Assembly: GCA_016791445.1 (NCBI GenBank)
Contig: JAEUMP010000002.1
Location: forward strand, 124,001 to 188,000
DNA length: 64,000 nt
Reading direction: 5' to 3'
DNA from: Hyphomonadaceae bacterium
Lineage (GTDB): Bacteria > Pseudomonadota > Alphaproteobacteria > Caulobacterales > Aquidulcibacteraceae
Under the pieces are notes generated by a model. It ran no database searches, was not told where the DNA came from, and saw nothing but the letters and a program-made list of their open reading frames with translations. Positions 26,059 to 35,911 of the stretch are shown piece by piece. Position 1 is the stretch's first letter. Every line of letters starts with the position of its first letter. A program made the translations under genes and the position numbers.

Positions 26059-27489
26059 TCAATTCCAGATCGGCGGCTTGCGGTCCTTCCAGGGGCATTC
26101 CTTCTCCAGCTGCCCGGCCAGGCGGTAGAGCGTGGCTTCGTCGCCGTAACGGCCGGTGAACATCATCGCCATCGGCAGGCCCGACTGCGACTGCCAGAGT
26201 GGCAGCGACAGCGACGGCTGGCCTGTGATGTTGAAGGGCGGCGTGAACGGGAAGGCGGCGCTCGAGCGGCGGTCATATTCCTTCAGGTCCGCCATCAGCG
26301 GATCGACATGATCCACGCGCGGCGCGGGGCCGCCGGTGACGGGACAGAGATAGACGTCGAACGCTTCGAAGTGCGCGAGGATCTGGCGGTTCATCAGGCG
26401 CAATTGCTGCCAGCCCCACATGGCGAGATCACCGCTGATCGCCTTGCCGGCCTCGTAGCCGCGCCGTGCCAGCGGTCCGATTTCGCCATCCTTGGGTTCA
26501 CGCCCGAGGCGCTCGACGCGTCGTTTCATTCCGGCCGCAAAGTTCGCCGCAGAGACGACGCCCTGCGCGCGATAGAAGAGGCGCCAGTCGAGGTCGATGT
26601 CGTGCTCGATCACTTCATGGCCGAGTTGTTTCAGAAGCTCCGCCGTGCGCACGAGGGCGGCCTGCATTTCGGGATCGAACGGCCGGCCGCTCGGCGTTTT
26701 CGCGCTCCATGCAATGCGCAGCTTGCCCGGCGCGCGCGAGACTTCCTCCAGATACGGCCCGAACTTCGGCGGCGCCGGATAGGGGCTGTTAGGTTCTGGA
26801 TAACCCGTTGCATCAAGCATGGCCGCGCTGTCGCGCACGGTGCGGGAAACGACGTGATCAACGGAGAAGCCGATGGCGCGATCCGTATCGTCCTGACCAT
26901 TTGGATTGCGGTCGCGCGTCACCTTCATGCCGACGAGGCCGCAGCACGCGGCGGGAATGCGGATCGAACCGAGGCCGTCGCTTGCGTGCGCGAGCGGCAC
27001 CATGCCCGCCGCCGTGGCCGACGCCGCGCCGCCGGACGACCCGCCGGAGACATGATCGGTGTTCCACGGATTGCGGCAGGGGCCGAGCATTTCCGAGTGC
27101 GTGACGCCTGGTATGCCGAATTCGGGCGTGTTCGTCTTGCCGAGCAGCACGACGCCCGTGGCGCGGTAGCGTCGCACGAGTTCGCTGTCTTCGTCGTCGC
27201 TGGCGACAGCCGCGTAGTGGCTTGCGGATGTGCGCGGCCAGCCCTTCACCTTCAGGCCGAGATCCTTGATGAGGAACGGCACACCTTCGAAGGGGCCTTT
27301 CGGCAGCGGCCCGGTCGCCACGCGCCGTGCCTCCTCGAAGGCAGTGTGCACCACCGCATTCAGCTTGCCGTTGTGCCGTTCGATGCGCGCGATGGACGCA
27401 TCCACAAGCTCCAGCGGCGTGACCGCACGATCCTTGACCAGCTGTGCGAGGCCGAGGCCGTCATAGTCGGCGAAGTCCGGCAGGCTCAT
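26059..27489 (-). CDS. Amidase signature family hydrolase
   Basis: The 476-residue protein has the full amidase signature. The Ser-cisSer-Lys triad is K75 (PFLIKDLG), S151 (SGGSSGGAA) and S175 (GLGSIRIPA). Close relatives act on amides, nylon oligomers or acyl-amino acids; the substrate is not deducible. It is the upstream gene of a minus-strand run, 45 bp before xth. Confidence 0.9.
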   Translation of the reverse strand: MSLPDFADYDGLGLAQLVKDRAVTPLELVDASIARIERHNGKLNAVVHTAFEEARRVATGPLPKGPFEGVPFLIKDLGLKVKGWPRTSASHYAAVASDDEDSELVRRYRATGVVLLGKTNTPEFGIPGVTHSEMLGPCRNPWNTDHVSGGSSGGAASATAAGMVPLAHASDGLGSIRIPAACCGLVGMKVTRDRNPNGQDDTDRAIGFSVDHVVSRTVRDSAAMLDATGYPEPNSPYPAPPKFGPYLEEVSRAPGKLRIAWSAKTPSGRPFDPEMQAALVRTAELLKQLGHEVIEHDIDLDWRLFYRAQGVVSAANFAAGMKRRVERLGREPKDGEIGPLARRGYEAGKAISGDLAMWGWQQLRLMNRQILAHFEAFDVYLCPVTGGPAPRVDHVDPLMADLKEYDRRSSAAFPFTPPFNITGQPSLSLPLWQSQSGLPMAMMFTGRYGDEATLYRLAGQLEKECPWKDRKPPIWN

Positions 27490-27540
27490 GGCGCGTTTCC
27501 CCTTGTTTTCGGGGAGGCTAGCCCGCCGTGAGGCGCGCCG

Positions 27541-28569
27541 TCAAAAGCCGACCATCACCTTGCATTGCGAAGACGGCTTGCGCAGCGCCTCGAACGCCTC
27601 CGGCAAAGCATCGAGGGTGATGCGGTCCGTGATCATCGCCGTCGCCTCAATGCGGTCCTTGGCGATCATGTCGATGACGAAGGCGAATTCTTGCGCGGTG
27701 TAGCCGAGCACGAACTGCACGTTCAGCTCCTTCATGATGCCGACGAGCGGCATGATCTGGTCCATGCCCTGGCAGACGCCTGCGACGACGATGCGGCCCC
27801 GCCGCGGCGCGGCGAGGAACGCTTCGTTCAGCATCCCCGGATTGCCGACGCATTCGAAGATCACGTCCGGGCCTTTGCCCGCGATCTTCTCCACCTGGCT
27901 CGTCAACGGCTGGCCGGGATCGATCACGTCGGTCGCGCCGAAGGTCGCGGCCATCTTGATGCGCGCAGGCGCGCGTTCGGAGACGATGATGTGGCGCGCG
28001 CCCGAGAATTTCGCCCAGAGCGCCACCGCCAGACCGACGGGTCCCGCGCCGATGATCAGGACGGTTTCGCCGCGCGTGACCTTGCCGAGCTCGACCGCGT
28101 GCAATCCCACCGCCAGCGGCTCCACCAGCGCGCCTTCCTCGAAGGAAACGACATCCGGCAGGCGATGCGCCGTCGACGAACCAATCCGCACGAATTCCGC
28201 ATAGGCGCCGGGCTGCACGCCGAGGCCGATCGGCACGCCCTTCGCGCAAGCCGCCGCGCCGTAGCCGACATTGACGCAAGGGGAGCTGTCGCCGCAGCAG
28301 AGATAAGGGAATCCAGCGACCCGCGCGCCTTCCTTCCATTCGCCCTTCAGCGCGGAACCGATCGCCACGACCTCGCCGGAAAATTCATGCCCCATCACCG
28401 CGCCGGACGGCAAAGGCATCATCGTTCCAGCCTCGCTCATGTGCAGGTCCGACCCGCAAATCCCGCAGGCGCGCACTTTCAATATGAGATCGCGGGGGCC
28501 GGGCGTCGGATCGTCGAACGCCTCCACGACGAGCGGTTTGCCAACTTCCTTGAATACGGCTGCGCGCAT
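27541..28569 (-). CDS. Zinc-dependent alcohol dehydrogenase (MDR family)
   Basis: The 342-residue protein has catalytic zinc residues CGICGSD (C35) and GHE (H60, E61). The structural-zinc region is altered (PYLCCGDSSPCVNVGYGAAAC). The NAD(P) motif is GAGPVGLAVAL. The layout matches medium-chain dehydrogenases that act on alcohols, threonine or polyols. ATG 28569 is used. It is divergent from the acyl-CoA ligase gene. Confidence 0.88.
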   Translation of the reverse strand: MRAAVFKEVGKPLVVEAFDDPTPGPRDLILKVRACGICGSDLHMSEAGTMMPLPSGAVMGHEFSGEVVAIGSALKGEWKEGARVAGFPYLCCGDSSPCVNVGYGAAACAKGVPIGLGVQPGAYAEFVRIGSSTAHRLPDVVSFEEGALVEPLAVGLHAVELGKVTRGETVLIIGAGPVGLAVALWAKFSGARHIIVSERAPARIKMAATFGATDVIDPGQPLTSQVEKIAGKGPDVIFECVGNPGMLNEAFLAAPRRGRIVVAGVCQGMDQIMPLVGIMKELNVQFVLGYTAQEFAFVIDMIAKDRIEATAMITDRITLDALPEAFEALRKPSSQCKVMVGF

Positions 28570-28649
28570 AGCCGTTCCTCCCTTTTCGTTTTGCCGCGAG
28601 CCTGCCAAGGTTGGCCGCAAAGAACAATCGCGATGACCGCGGAGGGAAC

Positions 28650-30248
28650 GTGACAGTCAATCTGGGCGACGTACTGGAGAGGGTTGCGCAAGCGGTCGGC
28701 CCGGACGATCCGGCGATCATCTGCGACGGCGCCGCTACGACATGGTCGACCTTCGACCGTCGCTCAAACGCCGTCGCGCGCGCGCTGATCGCGGAGGGAC
28801 TGCAGCCCAATTCCAAAGTCGCGCTCTACATGCGCAATGGACCTGCCTACGTCGAAAGCCTCGCGGCGACATTCAAGGGCCGCCTTGCCCATGTGAATGT
28901 GAACTACCGCTATGGCGGCGAAGAGTTGCTGTACATATTCGACAATTCGGATGCGGAAGCGGTGATCTTCGGCGCGGAGTTCGCTGAGCAGGCGGCGGCG
29001 CTGATGCCGCGCGCATCAAACGTGAAAGTCTGGGTGCAGGTCGGCGGCGCGACGATCGCCGGGGCGCAGGATTTCGCGGAGCTGGCGGAAGGCGATGGCT
29101 CGCCGCTCGGCCTGAAGCGCAGTCCCGACGACATTTTCCTGCTCTACACCGGCGGCACGACGGGTCTGCCGAAGGGCGTGATGTGGCCGGCTTCGGCGTT
29201 CTGGGCGGCAAACACGGCGGCGCGCGCGCCGGTGGTGGGCAGCGATCCACCCGCGACGGTCGATGCGCTCATGGACCAGATCAAAAGCGGACTCGGTCGC
29301 ATGCCTGTGTATGTGGCGCCGCCTCTGATGCACGGCACGGGCCTCTTCAGCGCGATCAACGCGCTGACGAAAGGCGGCGCCGTCGCGGTGACGCACAATC
29401 CGCATTTCGATCCTGAGCAAACCATCGCAGCTGTCGAACGTCACAAATGCGGCGCGCTGATCATCGTCGGCGACGCCTTCGCGCGACCGCTGCTCGACAC
29501 CCTGCGCGCGACGAAGGGCAAGTACGACATCACCCATGTGCGCTCGATGACGTCGAGCGGCATGATGTGGAGCCCGGAAGTGAAGTCGGGCCTGCTCGAA
29601 TTCATGCCGGATGCGGTGCTGGCCGACAGCTTTGGTTCGTCGGAAGGCACGGGGCTCGGCATGTCGCTCGTGTCGAAGGATGCACCGCCGGCGGAGGCGC
29701 GTTTCCTTGCGCCGAACACGGTGCTCATCCGCGCCGAGGATCACTCCATCATTCCGCCCGGCACGGGCGAGGTGGGCATGGTGGCCAAGAAGGGCGATTT
29801 GCCGCTCGGCTACTACAAGGACCCCGCGCGCACGGAAAAGACCTATGTGATGATTAAAGGGGAACGTCATCTCATCAGCGGCGACCACGCAACGATTGAC
29901 GCCGACGGCACGATCAAGCTGCTCGGCCGCGGCAGCCACTGCATCAATTCGGCGGGCGAGAAGATTTACCCCGAAGAAGTCGAGGAAGCGATCAAGACGC
30001 ATCCGGCGGTGTTCGATGCGCTGGTGTTCGGCGTGCCGGACCCGCGCTTCGGCCAGACGGTGGCGGCGGTGGCGAGCCTTAACGCGGGCGCGAGCGTGAA
30101 CGAAGCCGAGCTCATCGCCCACGTCCGCACGCAACTGGCGGCCTACAAGTCGCCGAAGAAGATCGTGCTCGCTGCCGTCACGCCGCGCGCGCCGAACGGC
30201 AAGGCCGACTACGCGGCCGCGAAGGCGATCTTCGCCGACGTTTCGTAA
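28650..30248 (+). CDS. Acyl-CoA synthetase (AMP-binding)
   Basis: This 532-residue ANL-superfamily ligase activates a carboxylic acid as acyl-AMP, then acyl-CoA. Motifs are LLYTGGTTGLPKGVMW (P-loop), DSFGSSEGTGLG, SGDHATIDADGTI, the hinge LLGRGSHCINSAGEKIYPEEVE and the C-terminal catalytic Lys in APNGKADY. GTG 28650 follows GGAGGG and begins VTVNLGDVLERVAQ. It is followed 28 bp later by a flavin oxidoreductase gene, probably in one operon. Confidence 0.92.
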   Translation: MTVNLGDVLERVAQAVGPDDPAIICDGAATTWSTFDRRSNAVARALIAEGLQPNSKVALYMRNGPAYVESLAATFKGRLAHVNVNYRYGGEELLYIFDNSDAEAVIFGAEFAEQAAALMPRASNVKVWVQVGGATIAGAQDFAELAEGDGSPLGLKRSPDDIFLLYTGGTTGLPKGVMWPASAFWAANTAARAPVVGSDPPATVDALMDQIKSGLGRMPVYVAPPLMHGTGLFSAINALTKGGAVAVTHNPHFDPEQTIAAVERHKCGALIIVGDAFARPLLDTLRATKGKYDITHVRSMTSSGMMWSPEVKSGLLEFMPDAVLADSFGSSEGTGLGMSLVSKDAPPAEARFLAPNTVLIRAEDHSIIPPGTGEVGMVAKKGDLPLGYYKDPARTEKTYVMIKGERHLISGDHATIDADGTIKLLGRGSHCINSAGEKIYPEEVEEAIKTHPAVFDALVFGVPDPRFGQTVAAVASLNAGASVNEAELIAHVRTQLAAYKSPKKIVLAAVTPRAPNGKADYAAAKAIFADVS

Positions 30249-30276
30249 TCACAAGAACTCCTGGGGAGGACAGACC

Positions 30277-31437
30277 ATGACCATGCGCCTGAAGGACGGC
30301 ATTTTTCTCGCGCCGTTCCATCCGCTGAACGAAGACCCCACGCTCGCCATCCAGCGCGACCTTGAACTGATCGAGCATCTCGATCGTCTTGGTTATGAGG
30401 AAGCGTGGGTGGGCGAGCATCACTCAGCCGGTTTCGAGATCATCGCCTCGCCGGAACTCTTCATCGCGGCGGCGGCGGAGCGCACGAAGCGCATCCGTCT
30501 CGGTACGGGCGTCGTCTCGCTGCCCTATCACCACCCGCTGACGGCGGCGAACCGCATCCTGCAACTCGATCACCAGACAAAGGGGCGCGTGATGTTTGGC
30601 GTGGGGCCTGGCCTCCTGCCGTCGGACGCGTTCCAGCTCGGAATCGATCCGTCCACGCAGCGCGACCGCATGGTCGAAGCCGTGGAAGTGATCCTCAGGC
30701 TCTTCAAGGGCGAGCGCGTCACGCACAAGGCGGACTGGTTCACGCTGAACAATGCGTCGTGCCAGCTGAAGCCCTATACGTGGCCGCATCCGGAAATCGC
30801 GGTCGCATCCTCGGTGACGCCGTCGGGCGGAAAGCTCGCAGGCAAGCACGGCTTCGGCATGCTTTGCGTCGCCGCGACGCAGGCGGGCGGCTACGACGCG
30901 CTCGGCATCAACTGGAAAATCGCCAACGAGACCGCCGCCGCCAACGGCAAGACGATGAACCCGGAAAAACTGCGCCTCGTGGGTCCGGTGCACATCGCGC
31001 CGACGCGGGAAGAAGCGTGGGCGAACGTGGAGTTCGGCGCGCGGGAATGGCTGAAATACATGACGAGCATCAATCCCGCAGGAATGATGATGCAACGCGA
31101 GGGCGATCCGCTGAAGCACATGGTCGAGGATGGCGTCGCCGTGATCGGCACGCCCGATGACGCCATCGCGCAGATCAAGCGTCTGCGCGAAAAACAGGGC
31201 GACTTCGGCGTCTTCCTGCAACTCGCCACCAACTGGGCGCCTTGGGAAAAGACGAAGGCGAGCTACGAGCTCTGGCGGCGCTATGTGACGCCCGTGGCCA
31301 ACAGCATGAACACGCAGCGGCAAGAGAGCTACGACCACGCCGTCGGCAACGCCGCAGAATTCATGCAGGCTGCGACGAACGCGGTGATGTCCACGATCGC
31401 CAAGCACCACGCCGAAACGGAAGCCGCGAAGAAATAG
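30277..31437 (+). CDS. LLM-class flavin-dependent oxidoreductase
   Basis: The 386-residue protein is luciferase-like: an N-terminal barrel start, GYEEAWVGEHHSAGFEIIASPE, then RIRLGTGVVSLPYHHPL and GRVMFGVGPGLLPSDA. Such enzymes oxygenate substrates using reduced FMN or F420. The start ATG 30277 follows GGGGAGGA. It is coupled in an operon with the acyl-CoA ligase, which suggests breakdown of a fatty or terpenoid acid (inference). Confidence 0.9.
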   Translation: MTMRLKDGIFLAPFHPLNEDPTLAIQRDLELIEHLDRLGYEEAWVGEHHSAGFEIIASPELFIAAAAERTKRIRLGTGVVSLPYHHPLTAANRILQLDHQTKGRVMFGVGPGLLPSDAFQLGIDPSTQRDRMVEAVEVILRLFKGERVTHKADWFTLNNASCQLKPYTWPHPEIAVASSVTPSGGKLAGKHGFGMLCVAATQAGGYDALGINWKIANETAAANGKTMNPEKLRLVGPVHIAPTREEAWANVEFGAREWLKYMTSINPAGMMMQREGDPLKHMVEDGVAVIGTPDDAIAQIKRLREKQGDFGVFLQLATNWAPWEKTKASYELWRRYVTPVANSMNTQRQESYDHAVGNAAEFMQAATNAVMSTIAKHHAETEAAKK

Positions 31438-31447
31438 CCGCCCATAG

Positions 31448-31478
31448 CCCCTTCTCCCCCCATGGCGGGGAGAAGGGG
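31448..31478. terminator. Bidirectional hairpin between convergent genes
   Basis: A perfect 12-bp stem CCCCTTCTCCCC (31448-31459 with 31467-31478) lies between the LLM and DUF1993 stops. There is no clear T run. Confidence 0.6.
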
Positions 31479-31482
31479 AGCG

Positions 31483-32004
31483 TCACGCCTTCACCCGCAT
31501 GTGTCCCAGATAATCGCGCTTGCCCAGAGGCGCGCCCTTCTGTCGGAGGATGTCGTAGGCGGTGGTAGCGTGGAAATGCAGGTTCGGCAGCGAGAAGGAC
31601 AAGAGGAAACCTTCCGCCGTGAAGGGGATCTTCATCTCGCCCATCTGGAAGAGCATGTCGCGGCCCTCGAGCGCGTTGACCTCCGCCGGGTCGAGCGCCT
31701 TCAGCGCCGCGAGTGCGTCGGCCACCTTCTTCTGCAGGCCCGCATAGTCGAGCGGTTCGATGGAGGTCGGCGGCGTGGAGACGCCGGCCTTCGTTTCGTG
31801 GATCGCGTCGATGGAGTGGTGGACGACGGAGAGCACCTGGAAGCGGAAAGGCAGCATCTCGGGATGCAGCCGCGTCTTCACGATCTCCTGCGGGTCGATG
31901 TTGTTGTCGATGCAGTGGGACAATCCGCGGTCGAGAATGACGCCGACGGCGCCGACGGTCTGGATGAACGGACGTACGACGGCGTCGTGGAGCGTGATGG
32001 CCAT
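31483..32004 (-). CDS. DUF1993 protein
   Basis: The 173-residue helical protein resembles DUF1993/DinB-like four-helix folds. It starts MAITLHDAVVRPFIQTVGAV. Segments include MLPFRFQVLSVVHHSIDAI and the C-terminal FHATTAYDILRQKGAPLGKRDYLG, with histidines placed as in metal-binding DinB-like proteins. ATG 32004 is the start. The function is unknown. Confidence 0.85.
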   Translation of the reverse strand: MAITLHDAVVRPFIQTVGAVGVILDRGLSHCIDNNIDPQEIVKTRLHPEMLPFRFQVLSVVHHSIDAIHETKAGVSTPPTSIEPLDYAGLQKKVADALAALKALDPAEVNALEGRDMLFQMGEMKIPFTAEGFLLSFSLPNLHFHATTAYDILRQKGAPLGKRDYLGHMRVKA

Positions 32005-32050
32005 AGATGTCTCCTCCCTGCACACACTCTAGTCGCGCGCGGCGCACAAT

Positions 32051-32079
32051 GAAAACGGCCCCGGTTTTCACCGGGGCCG
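32051..32079 (-). terminator. Rho-independent terminator of the 32107-32889 SDR gene
   Basis: A 10-bp stem CGGCCCCGGT/ACCGGGGCCG (32056-32065 with 32070-32079) is followed on the minus strand by TTTTC. It lies just after the SDR stop. Confidence 0.8.
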
Positions 32080-32106
32080 CATCGTTCAGATTGGATCAGC
32101 CTCGGC

Positions 32107-32889
32107 TCAGCGCGGGGCCATGCGGATCGAGCCGTCCAGACGCACGCATTCGCCGTTGAAGTAGCCGTTCTTGATCATCTCCAGCGCGAGCGAGGCGTAT
32201 TCTTCCGGATTACCGAGGCGCTTCGGGAAGGGCACCTGGGCGCCGAGGGCGTCCTTCACCGGCTGGGGCGCCGCCGCCAGCAGCGGCGTGTTGAAGATGC
32301 CCGGAAGGATCGTGTTCACGCGGATGGCTTCGCCCGAGAGGTCGCGCGCGATCGGGAGCGTCATGCCGACGACGCCGCCCTTGGACGCCGAGTAGGCCGC
32401 CTGGCCGATCTGGCCGTCTTCGGCCGCGACCGACGCGGTGTTGACGATGGCGCCGCGATCGCCGTCCGGCAGCGGCGGCAGGGTGAGCATGCCAGCGGCC
32501 GACTTCGCGATGCAGCGGAACGTGCCGACGAGGTTGATCTGGATGATCAGGTCGAACTGGTTGAGCGGGAAGTGCTTGATCTCGCCCGTATCCTTGGCAC
32601 GCGAGGCGGTCTTCACCGCGTTGCCCGTGCCTGCGCAGTTCACGAGGATGCGCTCCTGGCCAATGGCCGCGCGCGCCTTGGCGAAGCCGGCGTCGACGCT
32701 CGCTTCGTCGGTGACGTTGACCTTGCAGAAGACGCCGCCCAGTTCCTTGGCGAGCGCTTCGCCCTTTTCCTCGTTGAGATCGAACAGCGCGACTTTCACG
32801 CCTTGCGCGGCGAGCGCACGGGCGGTGGCCGCGCCGAGGCCGGAGGCGCCGCCGGTGATCACTGCGGAAATGGAGGAGTCGAGCTTCAT
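32107..32889 (-). CDS. Short-chain dehydrogenase (3-hydroxyacyl-CoA dehydrogenase type 2-like)
   Basis: The 260-residue protein has AVITGGASGLGAATARAL (cofactor), NCAGTG, NTASVAAEDGQIGQAAYSAS (Ser, Tyr, then Lys in YSASKGG). The insert AGTGNAVKT...FPLNQFDLIIQINLVGTF is typical of the HSD17B10/3-hydroxyacyl-CoA type 2 branch. It fits beta-oxidation next to the other acyl-CoA genes nearby. ATG 32889 follows a GGGAGATAA site. Confidence 0.9.
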   Translation of the reverse strand: MKLDSSISAVITGGASGLGAATARALAAQGVKVALFDLNEEKGEALAKELGGVFCKVNVTDEASVDAGFAKARAAIGQERILVNCAGTGNAVKTASRAKDTGEIKHFPLNQFDLIIQINLVGTFRCIAKSAAGMLTLPPLPDGDRGAIVNTASVAAEDGQIGQAAYSASKGGVVGMTLPIARDLSGEAIRVNTILPGIFNTPLLAAAPQPVKDALGAQVPFPKRLGNPEEYASLALEMIKNGYFNGECVRLDGSIRMAPR

Positions 32890-33028
32890 GACGGTTATCT
32901 CCCTGTAGGGTCTGGCTTGAGGGCCGTGTCTGGGCGCCGTTGAAGCACTCCGCCGCCATCGGCGGAAGTCCTGCCGGTAGGGAAGTGCGGCACTAGGCGT
33001 GCGCGCTGCGGCCCGATAACACCGCGCC

Positions 33029-33676
33029 ATGACATTGACGCCGATCTACTGGGGCCTCGCGGCCGCGCTCGCCGCTTTTTACCTCACGCGCGTGGGCGAT
33101 CCGCCGGGGCGGACGCGGACCCTCATCAAGACCCTGTCTGTGGTCGCGCTCGCGCTGGTGGCGGCGATCGGGGGCGGCTTCATCCTGCTGGTCCTTGCCT
33201 TGCTGTTGTGCGCGGTCGGCGACTTCTTCCTCGCGCGTCACGGGGAGACGTCGCTGAAAGCGGGTATGGCCGCGTTCGCGGCGGGACATCTCGTCTACAT
33301 CGTACTTTTCATCAATCAGGGCGGGGGCGTCGGCTACGACGCGCTGCGTATCGGCATACAGGTCGCGGTGGCTTTGGCGGCGTTCGCGACGGCCCGCTGG
33401 TTGTGGCCCGATCTCGGTGCGCTGCGCCGTCCGGTGGCGGGGTACATGGTGATCGTTGCGGGGATGACGCTGCTCGCGATCGGTCTGCCGCCGTCGCTGT
33501 GGCTCGTGAGCGTGGGCGCGATGTTGTTCATGACGTCTGACGCGCTTCTGGCCGGTGAACTCTTCAAGCTGCCGCAGGATAGCCCGGCGCGCAGTTGGAC
33601 GTCGCCGACGGTGTGGACGCTTTACTGGGGTGGCCAGGCGCTCATCACGGCGGGTTTCCTTTATCCGGTGAAGTGA
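33029..33676 (+). CDS. YhhN/TMEM86 family membrane protein (lysoplasmalogenase-like)
   Basis: This 215-residue protein has seven or eight membrane segments. The family pattern is seen in LLLCAVGDFFLAR, FAAGHLVYIVLF and MLFMTSDALLAGELF, whose acidic residues are the expected catalytic pair. Eukaryotic TMEM86 hydrolyses lysoplasmalogens; bacterial roles vary. Its 3' end overlaps the convergent EamA gene by 32 bp. Confidence 0.87.
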   Translation: MTLTPIYWGLAAALAAFYLTRVGDPPGRTRTLIKTLSVVALALVAAIGGGFILLVLALLLCAVGDFFLARHGETSLKAGMAAFAAGHLVYIVLFINQGGGVGYDALRIGIQVAVALAAFATARWLWPDLGALRRPVAGYMVIVAGMTLLAIGLPPSLWLVSVGAMLFMTSDALLAGELFKLPQDSPARSWTSPTVWTLYWGGQALITAGFLYPVK

Positions 33677-34553
33677 GCGCCGGCTCGCGGGTCTCGCGCC
33701 ATGTGATGTAGACAGTGGATGCGATGATGACGCCCGCGCCGACGAGCATGAAAGCGTCGGGCTTCTCCGCGAAGATCAGCCAGCCGAAGAAAATCGCCAG
33801 CGGCAGACGCACATAGTCGATCAGTCCCATGAGCGACGCGTCCGCGCTCGAAAGGGCGCGCACATAGCAGCTTTGCGCGCCGACGCCGGCAAACCCCATG
33901 GCGAGGAAGAGCGCGAAGTCCGTCAGGTCCGGCTGCTTCCATGCGAGAAAGGCGAACGGCAGGCCGACGACGGTGGTGAAGATGTTCGTCCACGCCACGA
34001 GCGTGAGAGTCGAGTGATCGCGCGTGAGATCCTTCACGGTGACGAGCGTCACGCCGAACAGAAACGCCGACGCAAGCGCGGCGATGACGGCGATGCTCGG
34101 CGCCTCGCCGCCGGTCGGGCGCAGCATGACCAGCACGCCGGCAAAGCCGATCCCCACCGCCACCCAGCGGCGCATGCCGACCCTCTCCTTCAGCAGCCAC
34201 ACCGCAAGTACGGTTACGAAGAGCACGCGCGAGAAGCTGATCGCCTGACTGTCCGCCAGCGGCAGGTGCGCGAATGCATAAAACCCGGCGAAAAATCCGA
34301 GTGTGGAAAAGGCGCAACGCCGAAGCACCACCCAGGGCCGCTTGACGGCGAGCGCTGCAGGCCCGGCGCGCAAGAGGAACGGGGCGACCGCAACCATGCC
34401 CGCTGCGCAGCGGAAGAACACCATCTGGCTTTCCGGATAGTCTTCCCGGACGAGGATCTTGAGCAGGATCGCCATTGCGGTGAAGCATCCCGTGGACGCA
34501 AGCATCCACAGCGCGCCGCGGGCGTTGGGTGAAAGATTGGCGGGAAGACTCAC
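33645..34553 (-). CDS. EamA/DMT family transporter
   Basis: The 302-residue protein has ten membrane segments in two EamA repeats. It starts ARGALWMLASTGCFTAMAIL and includes LALADSQAISFSRVLFVTV-like and GAQSCYVRALSSADASLMG segments. It resembles RhaT/RarD-type exporters; the substrate is unknown. It overlaps the end of the YhhN gene on the other strand. Confidence 0.87.
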   Translation of the reverse strand: MSLPANLSPNARGALWMLASTGCFTAMAILLKILVREDYPESQMVFFRCAAGMVAVAPFLLRAGPAALAVKRPWVVLRRCAFSTLGFFAGFYAFAHLPLADSQAISFSRVLFVTVLAVWLLKERVGMRRWVAVGIGFAGVLVMLRPTGGEAPSIAVIAALASAFLFGVTLVTVKDLTRDHSTLTLVAWTNIFTTVVGLPFAFLAWKQPDLTDFALFLAMGFAGVGAQSCYVRALSSADASLMGLIDYVRLPLAIFFGWLIFAEKPDAFMLVGAGVIIASTVYITWRETREPALTSPDKGNPP

Positions 34554-34635
34554 GGGAAGGTGAACCTTAGAAGCGCCGCGCCCTGTTGGCGAGATGCATT
34601 TGCGCTAGGCAAAGTGCCGCGAGAGGAGAACGCCC

Positions 34636-35340
34636 ATGCGACTGGCCATAGCGATCGCCGCAGCCCTGGGGCTTGGCGCATGTGGGTGGGGCGGCGACGA
34701 TGGCGGCGTCGAGGCGCCGCCGCCGCAAATGCTCGGCGAAGTGCGGGCCGTCGGCACGGAGCCGTTCTGGGGGCTCACCGTAACGCCGGGACAGGGGCTC
34801 GTCTTCACCGAAGCCGGCGCGCCCGATCCCGCACGGGAGCCTTACGCGGCGCCGATCGCGGTGGACGGCGGCGGGCTTTTCAAGTCCGGAAGGATGCAGT
34901 TCACGGTCACGGCGGGCAGTTGCTCGGACGGCATGTCCGATATCGAGTATCCGATGAAGGCGCGGCTCGTGATCGGCGACCGCACACTCGTCGGCTGCGC
35001 GTATTATCCGTGGGGTGCGAACATCCCGTATCTCCTGCCTGCGATCGACGCGTGCCTGGCCAAAGCGCCGCAGCGGATGCCGGTCACGCATGGCGCTCTG
35101 AAGAACGGGGTCGCACACATCCGCCTTACTGCAAGCGGGCCTGAAGAGACGTATGACTGCGTCTATCAGACGGGCGAAGCCAGCGTGAAACGCGCGAGCG
35201 GGCCGCTCGCCGGCGAACGCATCCCGACCTTCTATCGCGCGCCCATGGATGATCCGGGTGAGTCCTGCGCGCCGCATGTGGAAGTGAAGGACGCCAATGG
35301 CGCACTGCTCGGCTGGACCATCGCGGACGGCGCCTGCTAA
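34636..35340 (+). CDS. Lipoprotein of the COG3650 type
   Basis: The 234-residue protein has a lipobox (LGLGAC, C16). After it comes the typical pattern AVGTEPFWGLTV, FTVTAGSCSDGMSDIEYPMK and TLVGCAYYPWG. This marks small membrane-anchored lipoproteins often linked with META or heat-shock-like domains. Several cysteines suggest disulfides. The function is unknown. Confidence 0.83.
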   Translation: MRLAIAIAAALGLGACGWGGDDGGVEAPPPQMLGEVRAVGTEPFWGLTVTPGQGLVFTEAGAPDPAREPYAAPIAVDGGGLFKSGRMQFTVTAGSCSDGMSDIEYPMKARLVIGDRTLVGCAYYPWGANIPYLLPAIDACLAKAPQRMPVTHGALKNGVAHIRLTASGPEETYDCVYQTGEASVKRASGPLAGERIPTFYRAPMDDPGESCAPHVEVKDANGALLGWTIADGAC

Positions 35341-35362
35341 CTTACGGACACGGAGACCTTCC

Positions 35363-35830
35363 ATGTCCGACGACATCGACGCCGCACCAGCGCCCATTCC
35401 GCCCGGCTTCACCGACTGGGGATGGCGACGCGGCTTCGGCGGCGTCTGTGGCCCGCTCTACGGCAAGGAACTGCCGGGCTTCAAACGCCTGATGGGTTTT
35501 CGCGTCGAACCGCATCACACGAACGGCATGAAGGCTGCGCATGGCGGCATGCTCATGACATTCGCCGACGTCGCTTGGGGCAACACGGTGTCGGTGGAGC
35601 GCTCGAGCTTCTGGGTGACGATCAAGCTGACCTGCGAATTTCTCTCTTCCGCGCGCCTCGGCGAATGGGTCGAGGGCGGCGGCGAAGTGCTGAACATCGT
35701 CGATGACGTCTTCACCGTCGCCGGCAAGGTGTGGGTCGGCGACCGGCTCATTCTCACCGGCAGCGGCGTCTTCAAGGCGCTTTCCCCGCGCGAGCCGCGT
35801 CCCGGCGAGCGCGCCTTCGAGGCGGCCTAG
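35363..35830 (+). CDS. PaaI-type hotdog thioesterase
   Basis: The 155-residue protein has a hotdog core: NGMKAAHGGMLMTFADVAWGN (His-Gly-Gly), VTIKLTCEFLSSARLGEWVE and DDVFTVAGKVWVGDRLILTGSGVF. It is likely an acyl-CoA thioesterase. ATG 35363 is chosen by the GGAGACC site upstream; it follows the lipoprotein gene by 22 bp. Confidence 0.87.
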   Translation: MSDDIDAAPAPIPPGFTDWGWRRGFGGVCGPLYGKELPGFKRLMGFRVEPHHTNGMKAAHGGMLMTFADVAWGNTVSVERSSFWVTIKLTCEFLSSARLGEWVEGGGEVLNIVDDVFTVAGKVWVGDRLILTGSGVFKALSPREPRPGERAFEAA

Positions 35831-35911
35831 GCGCCCGGCCCCGCGCACCCCTCACCAAGCGTTAACCACTCAGCCGTAAGGCTGGCCGCTGCATTTCATC
35901 AGGGCGGCGAC

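Noticed and set aside
25342-27531. Open frame of 729 codons on the plus strand
   Set aside because: It is antisense to xth and the amidase gene, both with full motifs; the translation is low-complexity Arg/Ala/His sequence typical of GC-rich shadow frames.
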